Part shown: in pieces, positions 52,821 to 61,313 of the stretch
How the letters are laid out: every line of letters starts with the position of its first letter
How positions within the stretch are numbered: position 1 is the stretch's first letter
Source of the DNA: Bacteriovoracaceae bacterium UBA6153
GTDB taxonomy: Bacteria; Bdellovibrionota; Bacteriovoracia; Bacteriovoracales; Bacteriovoracaceae
Assembly: GCA_002428265.1 (NCBI GenBank)
Contig: DIUR01000012.1
Span: 297,756-361,755, forward strand
DNA length: 64,000 bases
Reading direction: 5' to 3'
The notes under the pieces: model-generated
What the model saw: only the letters and a program-made list of their open reading frames with translations
Database searches by the model: none
What the model was told of the DNA's origin: nothing
Made by a program: the position numbers and the translations under genes

Positions 52821-52846
52821 GTAAGCTCCTCTTGTATGAACGACCC

Positions 52847-52880
52847 GTTTCTTAAGTATCCAATATTTAGTTTCTTAAGT
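52847..52880. promoter_or_regulatory. Direct repeats upstream of the pilus operon
   Basis: GTTTCTTAAGT occurs twice, at 52847-52857 and 52870-52880, 23 bp apart (about two helical turns), 27-60 bp before the first pilin start. The spacing suggests paired sites for one regulator. The rest of the 343-bp gap (52821-53163) holds no gene; a short CCCTA/TAGGG dyad near 53119-53132 is the only other structure. Confidence 0.4.
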
Positions 52881-53163
52881 CCCATTTCTCAATTTTAGCT
52901 AAAGCAGAAATAGTGCCAATTTTAAAAATTGCTAACCCTTTAAGTTTAAATAAACTATCAAAAGGGTACCTGCTCATAGTTTAAACGCTGATGTCAAAAC
53001 GTGTCTAAAAAAGTGTCAAAAGGATCTTTCTGCCGAATAAGTTTTATGAGGTTTTCTTAATAGAAAATAGAAGTCATTTAAGGCCATTTCCCCAATGAAA
53101 ACTATGTGCTTTTCCACACCCTAGTTTAGGGGGGGGTCATAAAGCCTGATAAGATTATTTGGA

Positions 53164-53688
53164 TTATAGTGAGGTATCAGGAACGTCAGAAAAAGTGCTC
53201 ACCATTTTCATCATAATGTGGATCATTATCTTACGCTCTTCAGAGTTTAATACGCGCGTATAGTGCTCCATTCTCTGAATATGGCCAGGAAGGATCTCCT
53301 TAAGCTTAGAATCGCCCTTTTCCGTAAGCTCAACCAGCATTCCGCGTCTATCCTTAGGATCCTCTACTCTTTTAACGAAACCATCTTTTTCGATAGCATC
53401 AATAAATTGAGTCATTGTCCCTCTAGTGACCCCAGTTCTTTTAGCAAGCTCAGAGGGAGAAAGGGCCTGTACAGGTGTTTGCCTTTTTAAAAGCATTAAC
53501 AAGTGAAACCTACCAGAAGTAAGTCCATGCTCTACTAGAGTCGCTTCTCTTTTCATATTGATGATTGAAGAGACTTTACTAAATTGCAAGATCGTTTCCA
53601 CTGCCTCAGAAGAGACTTGCGGATAGTTTGTTAACAATTCCTGATAAACAGGGTCAGCTGATACGTCTAAGATTGTATTTTGTTCCAT
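53164..53688 (-). CDS. MarR family transcriptional regulator
   Basis: 174 residues. The winged helix runs about 70-135: LSPSELAKRTGVTRGTMTQFI as helix-turn-helix, then VKRVEDPKDRRGMLVELTEKG as the wing, the classic MarR pattern. It is divergent from the CorA gene with about 87 bases between starts, where overlapping dyads lie. Ligand unknown. Confidence 0.92.
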   Translation of the reverse strand: MEQNTILDVSADPVYQELLTNYPQVSSEAVETILQFSKVSSIINMKREATLVEHGLTSGRFHLLMLLKRQTPVQALSPSELAKRTGVTRGTMTQFIDAIEKDGFVKRVEDPKDRRGMLVELTEKGDSKLKEILPGHIQRMEHYTRVLNSEERKIMIHIMMKMVSTFSDVPDTSL

Positions 53689-53704
53689 GTGCTCACATTA
53701 TGAT

Positions 53705-53750
53705 ACTAAATATTGCTGGTCAATTTAGTGAATAAAAAAAATTTCACTAA
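53705..53750. promoter_or_regulatory. Overlapping dyads, candidate MarR operators
   Basis: ACTAAAT (53705) with ATTTAGT (53723) form one inverted repeat; TTAGTGAA (53725) with TTTCACTAA (53742) form another sharing bases with the first. They lie between the divergent marR-like and corA-like genes, where the regulator would be expected to bind. Confidence 0.5.
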
Positions 53751-53775
53751 CTCACTCTTTCTGTAATAATTAACT

Positions 53776-54681
53776 ATGAAAAAATTTGAAATTCAATTGC
53801 AGAATATTCGTTGGATTGACCTAACTGAGCCCAAAAAAAGTGATTTGAATCACCTAGCGCAAGAGTTAAGTATACCGAATCGAATTTTGATGAACGCATT
53901 AGACCCTGAGCATTTACCCAAGTATGAATCTCTTGAATCGGCCGCTGTTATCTATTTGCGAGTCATAGATTCGGCCAAGCCTAAAGCTTCTAACATTCAA
54001 GATCTCACTACAAAGATCACATTAATTGTTACTGACAATCTTCTCTTGAGCATCCATAGACTGGATCATCCATTTCTCGAAGAGCTTCGAATTGAGGCCT
54101 CAGAAAAAAGTTATACATTAAAAGATATTATCAAACGAATTCTCACTTCATCATTGCTGACTTTTGATGGCCCATTAACTTCACTTGAAAACAGGGTTGA
54201 AATTTTCGAAGCAAATATTTTTGAGAATCAAAAAAATCAGAATATTTTGCGCGAAGGATATTTTTTAAAAAGAAAGGCATCGGCAATAAGAAAAGTTTTA
54301 AAATTCTCTGTTGATATTTTAGGTGCGCTTCAAAGCAGGCCTGATTTTGTCTGGAGAGATTTTCAAGGCCTTCGTGAAAACCTTGAACGCAACCTTTTTT
54401 ACACTGAAGATGTACTAGAAAATGTCACAAGTTTACTGAACTTGCATATCTCGATTGCCTCTCAAAAAACCAACGAAGTCATGAGAGTTCTCACGGTATT
54501 CTCAATCTTCTTCTTACCACTAAATTTCCTGGCAGGAGTTTATGGGATGAACTTTGACCATATGCCAGAGCTTCACCATGCAAAAGGATATTTTTATGTA
54601 TTGTCTTCCATGGCAATTATCTCTTTGCTTATTTTCTTCTGGGTATGGAAGCGTGGATGGCTAAAAAAACCTAACTACTAA
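53776..54681 (+). CDS. CorA family divalent metal ion transporter
   Basis: 301 residues. A large cytoplasmic N-terminal domain is followed by two C-terminal helices. The pore signature YGMN starts at residue 256 in GVYGMNFDHMPEL; FSIFFLPLNFLAG is TM1 and FYVLSSMAIISLLIFFWVW is TM2. CorA/ZntB proteins carry Mg2+, Co2+ or Zn2+; the ion cannot be told. Divergent from the MarR gene. Confidence 0.93.
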   Translation: MKKFEIQLQNIRWIDLTEPKKSDLNHLAQELSIPNRILMNALDPEHLPKYESLESAAVIYLRVIDSAKPKASNIQDLTTKITLIVTDNLLLSIHRLDHPFLEELRIEASEKSYTLKDIIKRILTSSLLTFDGPLTSLENRVEIFEANIFENQKNQNILREGYFLKRKASAIRKVLKFSVDILGALQSRPDFVWRDFQGLRENLERNLFYTEDVLENVTSLLNLHISIASQKTNEVMRVLTVFSIFFLPLNFLAGVYGMNFDHMPELHHAKGYFYVLSSMAIISLLIFFWVWKRGWLKKPNY

Positions 54682-54682
54682 C

Positions 54683-55456
54683 TTAAGGTTTTTCCAAGTC
54701 TTCTTCTAAGAGTTTTGGATAAGCATTCTTTTTATAAGTTTTAGAAATAATTTCAAATAGAGAGTCATCCTCATTTGAGTCATAAGTTTCTTTTTTAACG
54801 TTCTGAAGAATGAACTTCTTCTCACTTTGGCTAAGTTCGCCTGCCTTTACTTCCACTTGAGGAGTAACAGTTGCAGATACCGCTGGTGCGATTACATCGC
54901 CAGTGGGTTTATTATCCTTTTTTATCTCTGGCTCACTCTTGGCCGCTAACTTTGAATTAGGTGTGACACCTTGCTGATTTTCTAAGAAAGCTTTAATTTT
55001 AGCCTCTCTTTGAATATTTCTTTCTTTGCGAGCTTTAGATTTTTCACTATTTCTTTTGGTTGCACTTGCCATCACCTTTGGGTGATTCTTATGAAGCAAT
55101 ATAGCAAGCTCCGAGTTAACTTTATCCAATTGAAAATAGTGCTTCTTAATTTCGGGTGAATTTCCTTTTCCTTGTGCCTTTAACTCCATGATCTGATTCA
55201 TCAGCTTATATGTTTCTTCATAAGCTTTTTTCTCCTGATCAGAGAATATTTTTTTGTCATTGGCATCTTTCGTGTCGAAAAACTTTTTACTTGCAACTAA
55301 CTTTTTAGGAGTTACACATAGTTTTTTTTCTACACACTTACATTGTGGATCTACTACTATTTTTTTACCCATTCTCACCAGGCATCCAGAAGAATCTTCT
55401 GCCAATGTGACTGTGTTTAAAAGTACCAAGCTGAAAAAAGCTGCTAAAAACTTCAA
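54683..55456 (-). CDS. Secreted Lys-rich protein of unknown function
   Basis: 257 residues, signal peptide ends VTLAED. Four Cys early (SGCLV, PQCKCVEKKLC) may form disulfides. The middle is strongly helical and basic (SATKRNSEKSKARKERN), and the end is acidic (SNEDDSLFEI). No family recognised. Last gene of a three-gene secreted operon. Confidence 0.7.
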   Translation of the reverse strand: MKFLAAFFSLVLLNTVTLAEDSSGCLVRMGKKIVVDPQCKCVEKKLCVTPKKLVASKKFFDTKDANDKKIFSDQEKKAYEETYKLMNQIMELKAQGKGNSPEIKKHYFQLDKVNSELAILLHKNHPKVMASATKRNSEKSKARKERNIQREAKIKAFLENQQGVTPNSKLAAKSEPEIKKDNKPTGDVIAPAVSATVTPQVEVKAGELSQSEKKFILQNVKKETYDSNEDDSLFEIISKTYKKNAYPKLLEEDLEKP

Positions 55457-55485
55457 AATAATATCTCCCTTTCGATTTCTTTAAA

Positions 55486-57270
55486 TTATGGGTTCGCGCA
55501 AACACAAGTTAGTGTGTTTCCAGATTCATTAGTTGCTGTCTGTCCTATTCTACTTAGATTACAAACTTCTGTAATTGGTCTTGATGGTCCAATGACGGCT
55601 CCAGACCAGTGGCAAGAAGCATTGACTGTATTATTTGATTCTGTATCTAGACCTTTGCAAGAAGTCCCATCTCCACCTTTTGCATAACATTCCATGGCCT
55701 TTTGAATACCTAAAAAGTTAACAGTCGAAAAATAACCTTCTTGTGCCTTTCTTCTCAGTTTATCTGTAGCAAAGCTATTAATGTACTCGTAAAAAGCAAC
55801 TTTAGGACTGCTACTTTTTGGAACCGTAGATGTCGGAGCACTGATAGGATTATTAATATTATATAAACTTTTAAATACCGTTAATGACTTATCAAGAAAA
55901 TCTAAATTCTGATCTATCATCTTTTTCAAATTAGCTCTTAGCTCATTTCTATCTTCTATTTTTCTTGCCATTTCATCAGTTCGGCTTTGAGGTGTCTTCA
56001 TTGCTTCAGCTTGCTTAACTTCTTTTTCACCTTTTGCTTCAGAATACTCACCTACTGCCATGGCAATTGTTTGAATGTAATCAACTCCATCATCGAATGA
56101 TGAGAACACATCAAGGATCTCTCTCAATGATTCTCCTTTTGGGGCCATCAACCACATGTATGAGTCAGAACTTTCTATAATGTCCGCATTCGAGTAGTTA
56201 TTATTTCCTTTTTCATCTTCTTCATAGTTGTTAATTAATCTATTAAAATAACTTCCTGTTCCCGGCTCTGATAAATCTGATCCGATGAAGTTCTCTACTT
56301 TTTCTGCTCTCGTTCCTGTCAATTCAGAAATGATTTTCCCTAAATTTGCCAATGAATAATCAGCTTCTGAAACTTGAAAACTAACATCTCCTGCAGCTGT
56401 CTCAGCTCTCACTGTTCCTGCAAGAAGTGCCAACACTGCTCCCGTTTCAGTTCCAAGTTTATCAACCAGAAGGTTCACCATCTTAGCAACGGCTTTTTCA
56501 AGATTTTTATTTGCTTTCTCTAATTGCTTTTTACTATCTTCTAAGGCTTTGGTTGCCGCTGCCACTTGGGCTGCCTTTGCACTAGCGCAACTGCCATCTT
56601 CATCTTCACCACATTCAATTGCATTAGCGGCTTCTAGAGCTTTTGAAGCTTTCTCTACTGCTTCAGTAGCTTTCTTCACTTCGTCTTTAGCTTTTTTTAT
56701 TGCTGCAGTCGCAGCTTTGATTAGTTTATTGGTGTCTTCAAGTTTCTTTTTTGACTTGGCCACATCATTTTCACGCTTGGCCGTTTCTGCGGCTGCTTGA
56801 TTAAGAGCTGCTTTGGCCTCAATATTTTGTTTTTCTAAAGCATCTGCTTCTTTCATTAAAGAAGTAATACTATTAACGAACTCATAAATAATACAACCTT
56901 GAGCATAAAGTTGAAATGTATCATTAAGTTTGGCTTCAGTGTCTGAGGCAGCATCATTACACTTTAATACAAGATTTCCTGATTGAGTTTTAACAACAAC
57001 TTCATTTGCTGTTAGCTCGGTTGCTGCCAGCATTTCTGTTAGCATATACATTCCAGCTGACTGGCTATCGGCCATGTCTCCTACTGGTTTTATTAAGCCT
57101 GGGTTCTCAAGCATTACAGCTGCATCTGTAAGAAGCTCAAAGCGCTGAACACCAGTAATCATATTCATTCTGTCATTTTGATCGTAATAAGTTTTATTCT
57201 GTTCTTTTGCCCAGACAATATTTTGCGTATTAAGGCTCAGCACTAAAAGAAAAGTTAATAAATACTTCAT
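55486..57270 (-). CDS. Secreted coiled-coil protein, 594 residues
   Basis: Signal peptide ends NIVWA. Residues about 140-270 form a long Ala/Lys/Glu coiled coil with heptad character (KAALNQAAAETAKREND and the following repeats of EKASKALEAAN type). Then globular regions and a Cys-rich end (CYAKGGDGTSCKG, NASCHWSG, TLTCVCANP). No catalytic motif or known family. Middle gene of the operon; may be a structural envelope or surface protein. Confidence 0.72.
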   Translation of the reverse strand: MKYLLTFLLVLSLNTQNIVWAKEQNKTYYDQNDRMNMITGVQRFELLTDAAVMLENPGLIKPVGDMADSQSAGMYMLTEMLAATELTANEVVVKTQSGNLVLKCNDAASDTEAKLNDTFQLYAQGCIIYEFVNSITSLMKEADALEKQNIEAKAALNQAAAETAKRENDVAKSKKKLEDTNKLIKAATAAIKKAKDEVKKATEAVEKASKALEAANAIECGEDEDGSCASAKAAQVAAATKALEDSKKQLEKANKNLEKAVAKMVNLLVDKLGTETGAVLALLAGTVRAETAAGDVSFQVSEADYSLANLGKIISELTGTRAEKVENFIGSDLSEPGTGSYFNRLINNYEEDEKGNNNYSNADIIESSDSYMWLMAPKGESLREILDVFSSFDDGVDYIQTIAMAVGEYSEAKGEKEVKQAEAMKTPQSRTDEMARKIEDRNELRANLKKMIDQNLDFLDKSLTVFKSLYNINNPISAPTSTVPKSSSPKVAFYEYINSFATDKLRRKAQEGYFSTVNFLGIQKAMECYAKGGDGTSCKGLDTESNNTVNASCHWSGAVIGPSRPITEVCNLSRIGQTATNESGNTLTCVCANP

Positions 57271-57310
57271 ATCTTCATCCCCATCGTCTTTAACTAAATA
57301 TTTCGAACGA

Positions 57311-57691
57311 TTATTTACTTTTTTTAACTATATTTTTACGACAAGCAATTGCTTCTTTTGCCGTTCCCATTTTTTGACAAAGATACAGATCTTGAATGTG
57401 TTGAAGATTATTTGCCTCAAACTTCTGATCAATCACGGCAAGCTTTTTATTCCTATCCTTTTGATCGAAAGAGTCTGTAGACAATTTTGGATCTGTGGCG
57501 AACTCTTTATTAAGAGAGTCTGTATCAAACTCTACTTTAAGGGGATCTTCTTTTTTATCTGCCTTCTTAGCTGCTTCCATAAGGGCCATTCCTTTATCAG
57601 CTGAAGTTTCAACCTTACTCTCTTGGGCATTTACCCCATTAGTTGTCACCATCAATGAAAAAAGTGCTAAGACTAGCATATTGGCTTTCAT
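57311..57691 (-). CDS. Small secreted protein, first gene of the orphan operon
   Basis: 126 residues, signal peptide ends NGVNAQ. Charged, mostly helical mature part with one late Cys pair (LYLCQKM, AIACRKN). It starts the operon with the 594- and 257-residue secreted proteins; the first two genes are 40 bases apart. Unknown function. Confidence 0.65.
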   Translation of the reverse strand: MKANMLVLALFSLMVTTNGVNAQESKVETSADKGMALMEAAKKADKKEDPLKVEFDTDSLNKEFATDPKLSTDSFDQKDRNKKLAVIDQKFEANNLQHIQDLYLCQKMGTAKEAIACRKNIVKKSK

Positions 57692-58024
57692 GTTTATTCC
57701 CCCGAAAAATATTCCTTAAATCATTATAGTTAAAAAGGAGTTTTTAAAATTAAATTTGTAGAATAAGAATAACATGCCTAGTCCCAAGGGATTGGTTTCA
57801 TTATCTATTTTTTTTAAAAAGTTAAGATGGAGACAGCATTATGGCCAAAAAAAGTAGACCAAAATAGTTGGCATAAAAGCTAAGTGATCACAACCCTACT
57901 GTAAGAATCAACTTCATCCTTGGAAAGTAAGGTAGACTTCATTTTAAATGAACTCTTTCATCTTTTTTATCTATTATAAGAAACCTCCTATCTCATTTAA
58001 GATGATTCAAACCTAGGAGAGCTT
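57692..58024. other. Intergenic region, divergent promoters
   Basis: 333 bp between the divergent orphan operon and the zinc-ribbon gene. The only notable element is the palindrome TTCATTTTAAATGAA (57938-57952). No gene or RNA recognised; it should hold promoters for both sides. Confidence 0.4.
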
Positions 58025-58306
58025 ATGAATTGTCCTGCCTGTAAAGATACCGTTCTATCTATGTCTGAAAGAAATGGAATTGAAATTGATTATTGCCCAA
58101 ACTGCCGTGGAGTCTGGCTAGACCGCGGAGAGCTCGATAAAATTATTGAGAAAAGCTTCAGTGAAAAAGAGCCTGCTTCCACTCCTCGTGAAAAGATTCA
58201 AGAAGTCATTTACCGTGACTCACAGAAAGACTCTCATCACAAGGACTCGCACTACAACTACAAACACAAGAGAAAGAAGTCTTTCTTGGAAGAGCTATTT
58301 GATTAA
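58025..58306 (+). CDS. Zinc-ribbon (zf-TFIIB) protein
   Basis: 93 residues. MNCPACKD at the start and YCPNCRGVWLDRGELDKI form the zf-TFIIB ribbon with two CxxC pairs, matching the small bacterial zf-TFIIB family. The C-terminal part is His/Lys-rich (HHKDSHYNYKHKRKK). Cytoplasmic; role unknown. CTAGGAGAGC upstream gives a good ribosome site. Confidence 0.88.
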   Translation: MNCPACKDTVLSMSERNGIEIDYCPNCRGVWLDRGELDKIIEKSFSEKEPASTPREKIQEVIYRDSQKDSHHKDSHYNYKHKRKKSFLEELFD

Positions 58307-58336
58307 GTCTTAGAAAATTCATGTCCGTCCCCCTAT

Positions 58337-58381
58337 GAAGGCGTCTAAAAGTTAACCAGCAGGTAACTCTTACACGCCTTC
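58337..58381 (+). terminator. Two-tier hairpin after the zinc-ribbon gene
   Basis: Outer arms GAAGGCGT/ACGCCTTC and inner arms AGTTAACC/GGTAACT (one bulged A) around AGCA. It starts 31 bases after the stop and is followed by a moderately T-rich stretch. Terminator or small structured RNA. Confidence 0.5.
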
Positions 58382-58444
58382 TCTGTTTCCAGGTCTCAAA
58401 TCGCTATAAGATAACACCATTAAAATTTTATTAGTGGTGAAGCT

Positions 58445-59353
58445 ATGAACAACAAAATTCTACAATCTGTATTAATGTCGACACTTGTATTAAGTATGTC
58501 TTCATGTGGTAATTCTAAATCTGAAAATGCTTCGGCCGCTAAAAACGAAGTAACTCAAACAACAGAGTTTCATACTGAATCAGAACTCACTTATAGCTTT
58601 AGCTTAAATACTTGCTCGACTGGTAGTCAGTCAGCAGACTCAATTGAAAAATTTTGCTCTAATCTTCAAAACAACACTCTCAATAGTGATTGTGCTGAAT
58701 CGAATAGAAAATTGTTATTTGCATCTAAATGTAAAGGATCGTTTACGCCGTTTAAAATAGAGGATGGAAAACCGGTGGTCATTACAAAGAGTACTGTCAT
58801 CCAAACAAGACAAATGAAAGCCAACGACGTCATTCTAGATGTCTTGAAATTATCACCAGAGAGTGCGACATCACTTACTTCATCACTCACTACATTTTCA
58901 TGTTTAAACTCGCCCAACGATAACATCGAAATAAGTAACGGCTTCATCTTACTTAAAAATTCAAAACTTCTAATGAGCAGAGACCTGGATTACATTTTTG
59001 CTAATGGAAAAAACACATCAAAGATGGACGCATTCGTGATTTTTAGCTGTGAAGAAAACTCTAAGAAAATAACTTTTCCATTCTCAAGAAATACAGCAAA
59101 GAAAAAACTTGAACTAGGGCAATCGACAAAAATCCCTATGATCCTCTCTTCATCAGGCTCGTCTGAATTTGAAAGTGAATTAGTGCTAATCACTTGTGCA
59201 GAGGATGCCGTAGCCGCAACAAAGACAGGACTCAATGGAATTACACTTTTAAAAGGCTCTAAACTTCTTGTTAAGAAAGATCATGAGATGAAATATATTG
59301 AGCAAGATATTGATGGGATTAAGAAAGATAATATTGTTGTGTCTTGTGAGTAG
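58445..59353 (+). CDS. Lipoprotein of unknown function
   Basis: 302 residues with a lipobox (LSMSSCGN). The mature protein is Ser/Asn/Thr-rich with several Cys (LNTCSTG, KFCSN, SDCAES, FSCLN, FSCEEN, ITCAED). Two internal segments look alike (FILLKNSKLLMSRD and ITLLKGSKLLVKKD), suggesting a duplicated domain. No family recognised. A terminator follows. Confidence 0.65.
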   Translation: MNNKILQSVLMSTLVLSMSSCGNSKSENASAAKNEVTQTTEFHTESELTYSFSLNTCSTGSQSADSIEKFCSNLQNNTLNSDCAESNRKLLFASKCKGSFTPFKIEDGKPVVITKSTVIQTRQMKANDVILDVLKLSPESATSLTSSLTTFSCLNSPNDNIEISNGFILLKNSKLLMSRDLDYIFANGKNTSKMDAFVIFSCEENSKKITFPFSRNTAKKKLELGQSTKIPMILSSSGSSEFESELVLITCAEDAVAATKTGLNGITLLKGSKLLVKKDHEMKYIEQDIDGIKKDNIVVSCE

Positions 59354-59377
59354 AATTTGGATTTTGGACGAAAAAAA

Positions 59378-59402
59378 ACCCAATCAATGTTGGGTATCTT
59401 TT
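59378..59402 (+). terminator. Intrinsic terminator of the 58445 lipoprotein gene
   Basis: ACCCAA/TTGGGT with a 6-base loop, flanked by an A-run and by ATCTTTTT, 24 bases after the stop. Confidence 0.8.
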
Positions 59403-59627
59403 TAGCCAGCTTCTAACTGAATTTTTCAAATGGTGCCCTGCGAGGGACGATCAAAGTGCTCTTGAAATCTTAACTCTCCGTAACAATCAACCATCATCAA
59501 TCATATTATTATTAACAAGTTAATATAAGATTTAGAATTCTGTTTGTCATCTACTGCCTTTGAATGTGGTCTAGTCTGAATGGTAATATCCCCGTTTTAG
59601 ACCCGCGACCAAGAGCTTATCGAAAAT

Positions 59628-59692
59628 GCACATTCTTAATTCGCTGAGTAGGGATTTTTTCTCTACTCAGGGAATTAAGTTAAGAGATGTGC
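59628..59692. repeat. Long imperfect inverted repeat upstream of the XRE gene
   Basis: Arms in order: GCACAT, CTTAATTC, CTGAGTAG, an 11-base loop, CTACTCAG, GAATTAAG, ATGTGC. The inner 17 bases of each arm pair with one G/G mismatch; the outer ATGTGC/GCACAT pair is offset by 7 bases on the right and 1 on the left. It ends 23 bp before the XRE start. This is within a 362-bp gap that otherwise holds only the terminator above. Confidence 0.7.
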
Positions 59693-59715
59693 TCTAAAAA
59701 CGAAAAGGCTTACAA

Positions 59716-60024
59716 ATGACAATTAAACTTAATTTGAACCTTAAAAAATTGCTTAGCGAAAATGAATTAACTCCCTCACAGTTAGCACGAGAGGTAAAAG
59801 TACCTGTTCAAAGTATCCATAATTGGATTCATGGCCAAAATCCTAGGAGCTTTGAGCAAATTAAGAAGATCGCTGATTTTTTTCAAATAAGTCTCGATGA
59901 ACTGGTATATGGGCCATTAACCTTCTCAAGAAAAAAACGAAATAATCTTGAACCTCTTCAAGAGTATAGTGATGAAATTAATGCTGGTATTTACGAGGTC
60001 GTCCTAAGGAGGATAAAAAAATGA
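59716..60024 (+). CDS. XRE family helix-turn-helix regulator
   Basis: 102 residues. An N-terminal Cro/C1 helix-turn-helix at about 10-65: LTPSQLAREVKVPVQSIHNW with IKKIADFFQISLDELVYG. A short charged tail follows. The stop overlaps the next gene by 4 bases. It probably binds the inverted repeat just upstream; this is inference. Confidence 0.85.
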   Translation: MTIKLNLNLKKLLSENELTPSQLAREVKVPVQSIHNWIHGQNPRSFEQIKKIADFFQISLDELVYGPLTFSRKKRNNLEPLQEYSDEINAGIYEVVLRRIKK

Positions 60025-60332
60025 AGGTTATTTTATTGTTTACGCTACTTACACTCTTATCCTGTAATAAGGCAGATATTAATAAGCTAATGTTAAATAA
60101 TTCACAAGCTTTGCTTAAAGACATTCGGCTTCAAGTTGCTGAAGATCAAATCAAGCAATACGATCTCTCTGTTAAGGGAGGAGATAAGATTGAAATCTGT
60201 GTTAAAGCAAGGTTTGTCGCTGAAGCCTTCAATCAAGCTGGCGATTCAGAGAAATATCTAAAATGGAAACTCATTCAAAATTGCGATTGTGTAAAAAGTA
60301 AATATCCTAATCAAAAGTTTGATTGCCCATAA
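60021..60332 (+). CDS. Small lipoprotein-like protein paired with the XRE regulator
   Basis: 103 residues with a lipobox (LTLLSCNK). Cys later in IEICVKA, QNCDCVK and FDCP. Helical and charged. ATGA overlap with the XRE gene. An envelope protein coupled to a DNA-binding protein is an unusual pair. Function unknown. Confidence 0.65.
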   Translation: MKVILLFTLLTLLSCNKADINKLMLNNSQALLKDIRLQVAEDQIKQYDLSVKGGDKIEICVKARFVAEAFNQAGDSEKYLKWKLIQNCDCVKSKYPNQKFDCP

Positions 60333-60383
60333 AGATTTATTAAATTGGTAACGCATTATTAGTCATCGAATCGACGAAGGGCA

Positions 60384-60833
60384 CTATAGTTTAAAGAAGT
60401 TCTTATCAGGCTCTAGTAAATCTTGAAATGAAAATTGAATAAGTTTGCCTTTATTTTTATTATCTTTCCCAGTGATTATACCGTGAAAATCATTGCCCTC
60501 TAATGGGTCATTTAAAACCTTACCATTCTCTACTGGCTGTCCCTCATGCTTACCTGGCACGCATCCCTTAACTAAAGCCTCATTCACGCTTGAGACTTGG
60601 GCATAAGCTAACCCAATTCCTTTTTCTTCTATAAATTTCTCATAATTTTTTTTAATTTCATCTAATTTATCTTGAGGATGAATTTCTACTAAATCTACAG
60701 AAAGCTCATTAGTAGAATCTCGATAATTACCCGATGTCGATCCAGGAGGAGACTGTCTCCAATGTGAAGAACTCGCAGGAATTCTTCTGATTGCATAGTG
60801 GTTTAAATTCGCATCACTTCTTTTTTCAGACAT
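60384..60833 (-). CDS. Hypothetical protein, third gene of the TIGR04255-like cassette
   Basis: 149 residues, no signal peptide. The late motif LNDPLEGNDFHGIITG is similar to a pattern I associate with small proteins near TIGR04255 genes (DPxxxNxxHxxI). Its ATG overlaps the stop of the 60833 gene (TAATG). Soluble, predicted cytoplasmic. Not identified. Confidence 0.6.
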   Translation of the reverse strand: MSEKRSDANLNHYAIRRIPASSSHWRQSPPGSTSGNYRDSTNELSVDLVEIHPQDKLDEIKKNYEKFIEEKGIGLAYAQVSSVNEALVKGCVPGKHEGQPVENGKVLNDPLEGNDFHGIITGKDNKNKGKLIQFSFQDLLEPDKNFFKL

Positions 60834-61303
60834 TATATTCTACTGCTGACTTGCCTATAGATGAAATTAAGGATTTGACTTAGTTCGTATGTAAAATTTT
60901 TTTCCTCATACTCACTTTCCTCTTTATATTGAACTATCGGAAAAGTTGATGAATTAATTTTAATCACACGTGTGATGGAAGGCTCATCCCAATACAAGCC
61001 AATCGAACCATCCTTTTCAGGCAGAATTTCAGGTGCTTTCAAAAAAGGAATAACATCTAAAACTTCATATGCCTTATTAATTGTGTCCTCTGTGGGAGCT
61101 TTTGCTCCATAGGTATCCCAATCATTTTTTAATTTTCTTATATCCGCTAAGCCAAGTCTTAATCTTTGGCTTATTGCTCCTCCACGAGAAGAACTCAAAA
61201 AACAAGGGCTCTCATCCTTTGCCGTATCTACTGTTGTAGTTTTTTTAAAACTTATAGTTGGCTTTACTGCTACAACTGATTTTAATCCTAAATATGTTGT
61301 CAT
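60833..61303 (-). CDS. Hypothetical protein, second gene of the cassette
   Basis: 156 residues, no signal peptide. It contains LKNDWDTYGAKAPTEDTINKA, best given as WDTYGAKAPTEDT, a WD-GA-P motif seen in small proteins next to TIGR04255 genes; later GLYWDE. AAAGGA precedes the ATG, 10 bases after the upstream gene. Not identified beyond the motif. Confidence 0.65.
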   Translation of the reverse strand: MTTYLGLKSVVAVKPTISFKKTTTVDTAKDESPCFLSSSRGGAISQRLRLGLADIRKLKNDWDTYGAKAPTEDTINKAYEVLDVIPFLKAPEILPEKDGSIGLYWDEPSITRVIKINSSTFPIVQYKEESEYEEKNFTYELSQILNFIYRQVSSRI

Positions 61304-61313
61304 AAAAATTCCT

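Noticed and set aside
57840..57866. Short ATG reading frame in the gap before the zinc-ribbon gene
   Set aside because: Eight codons only, no coding signal.
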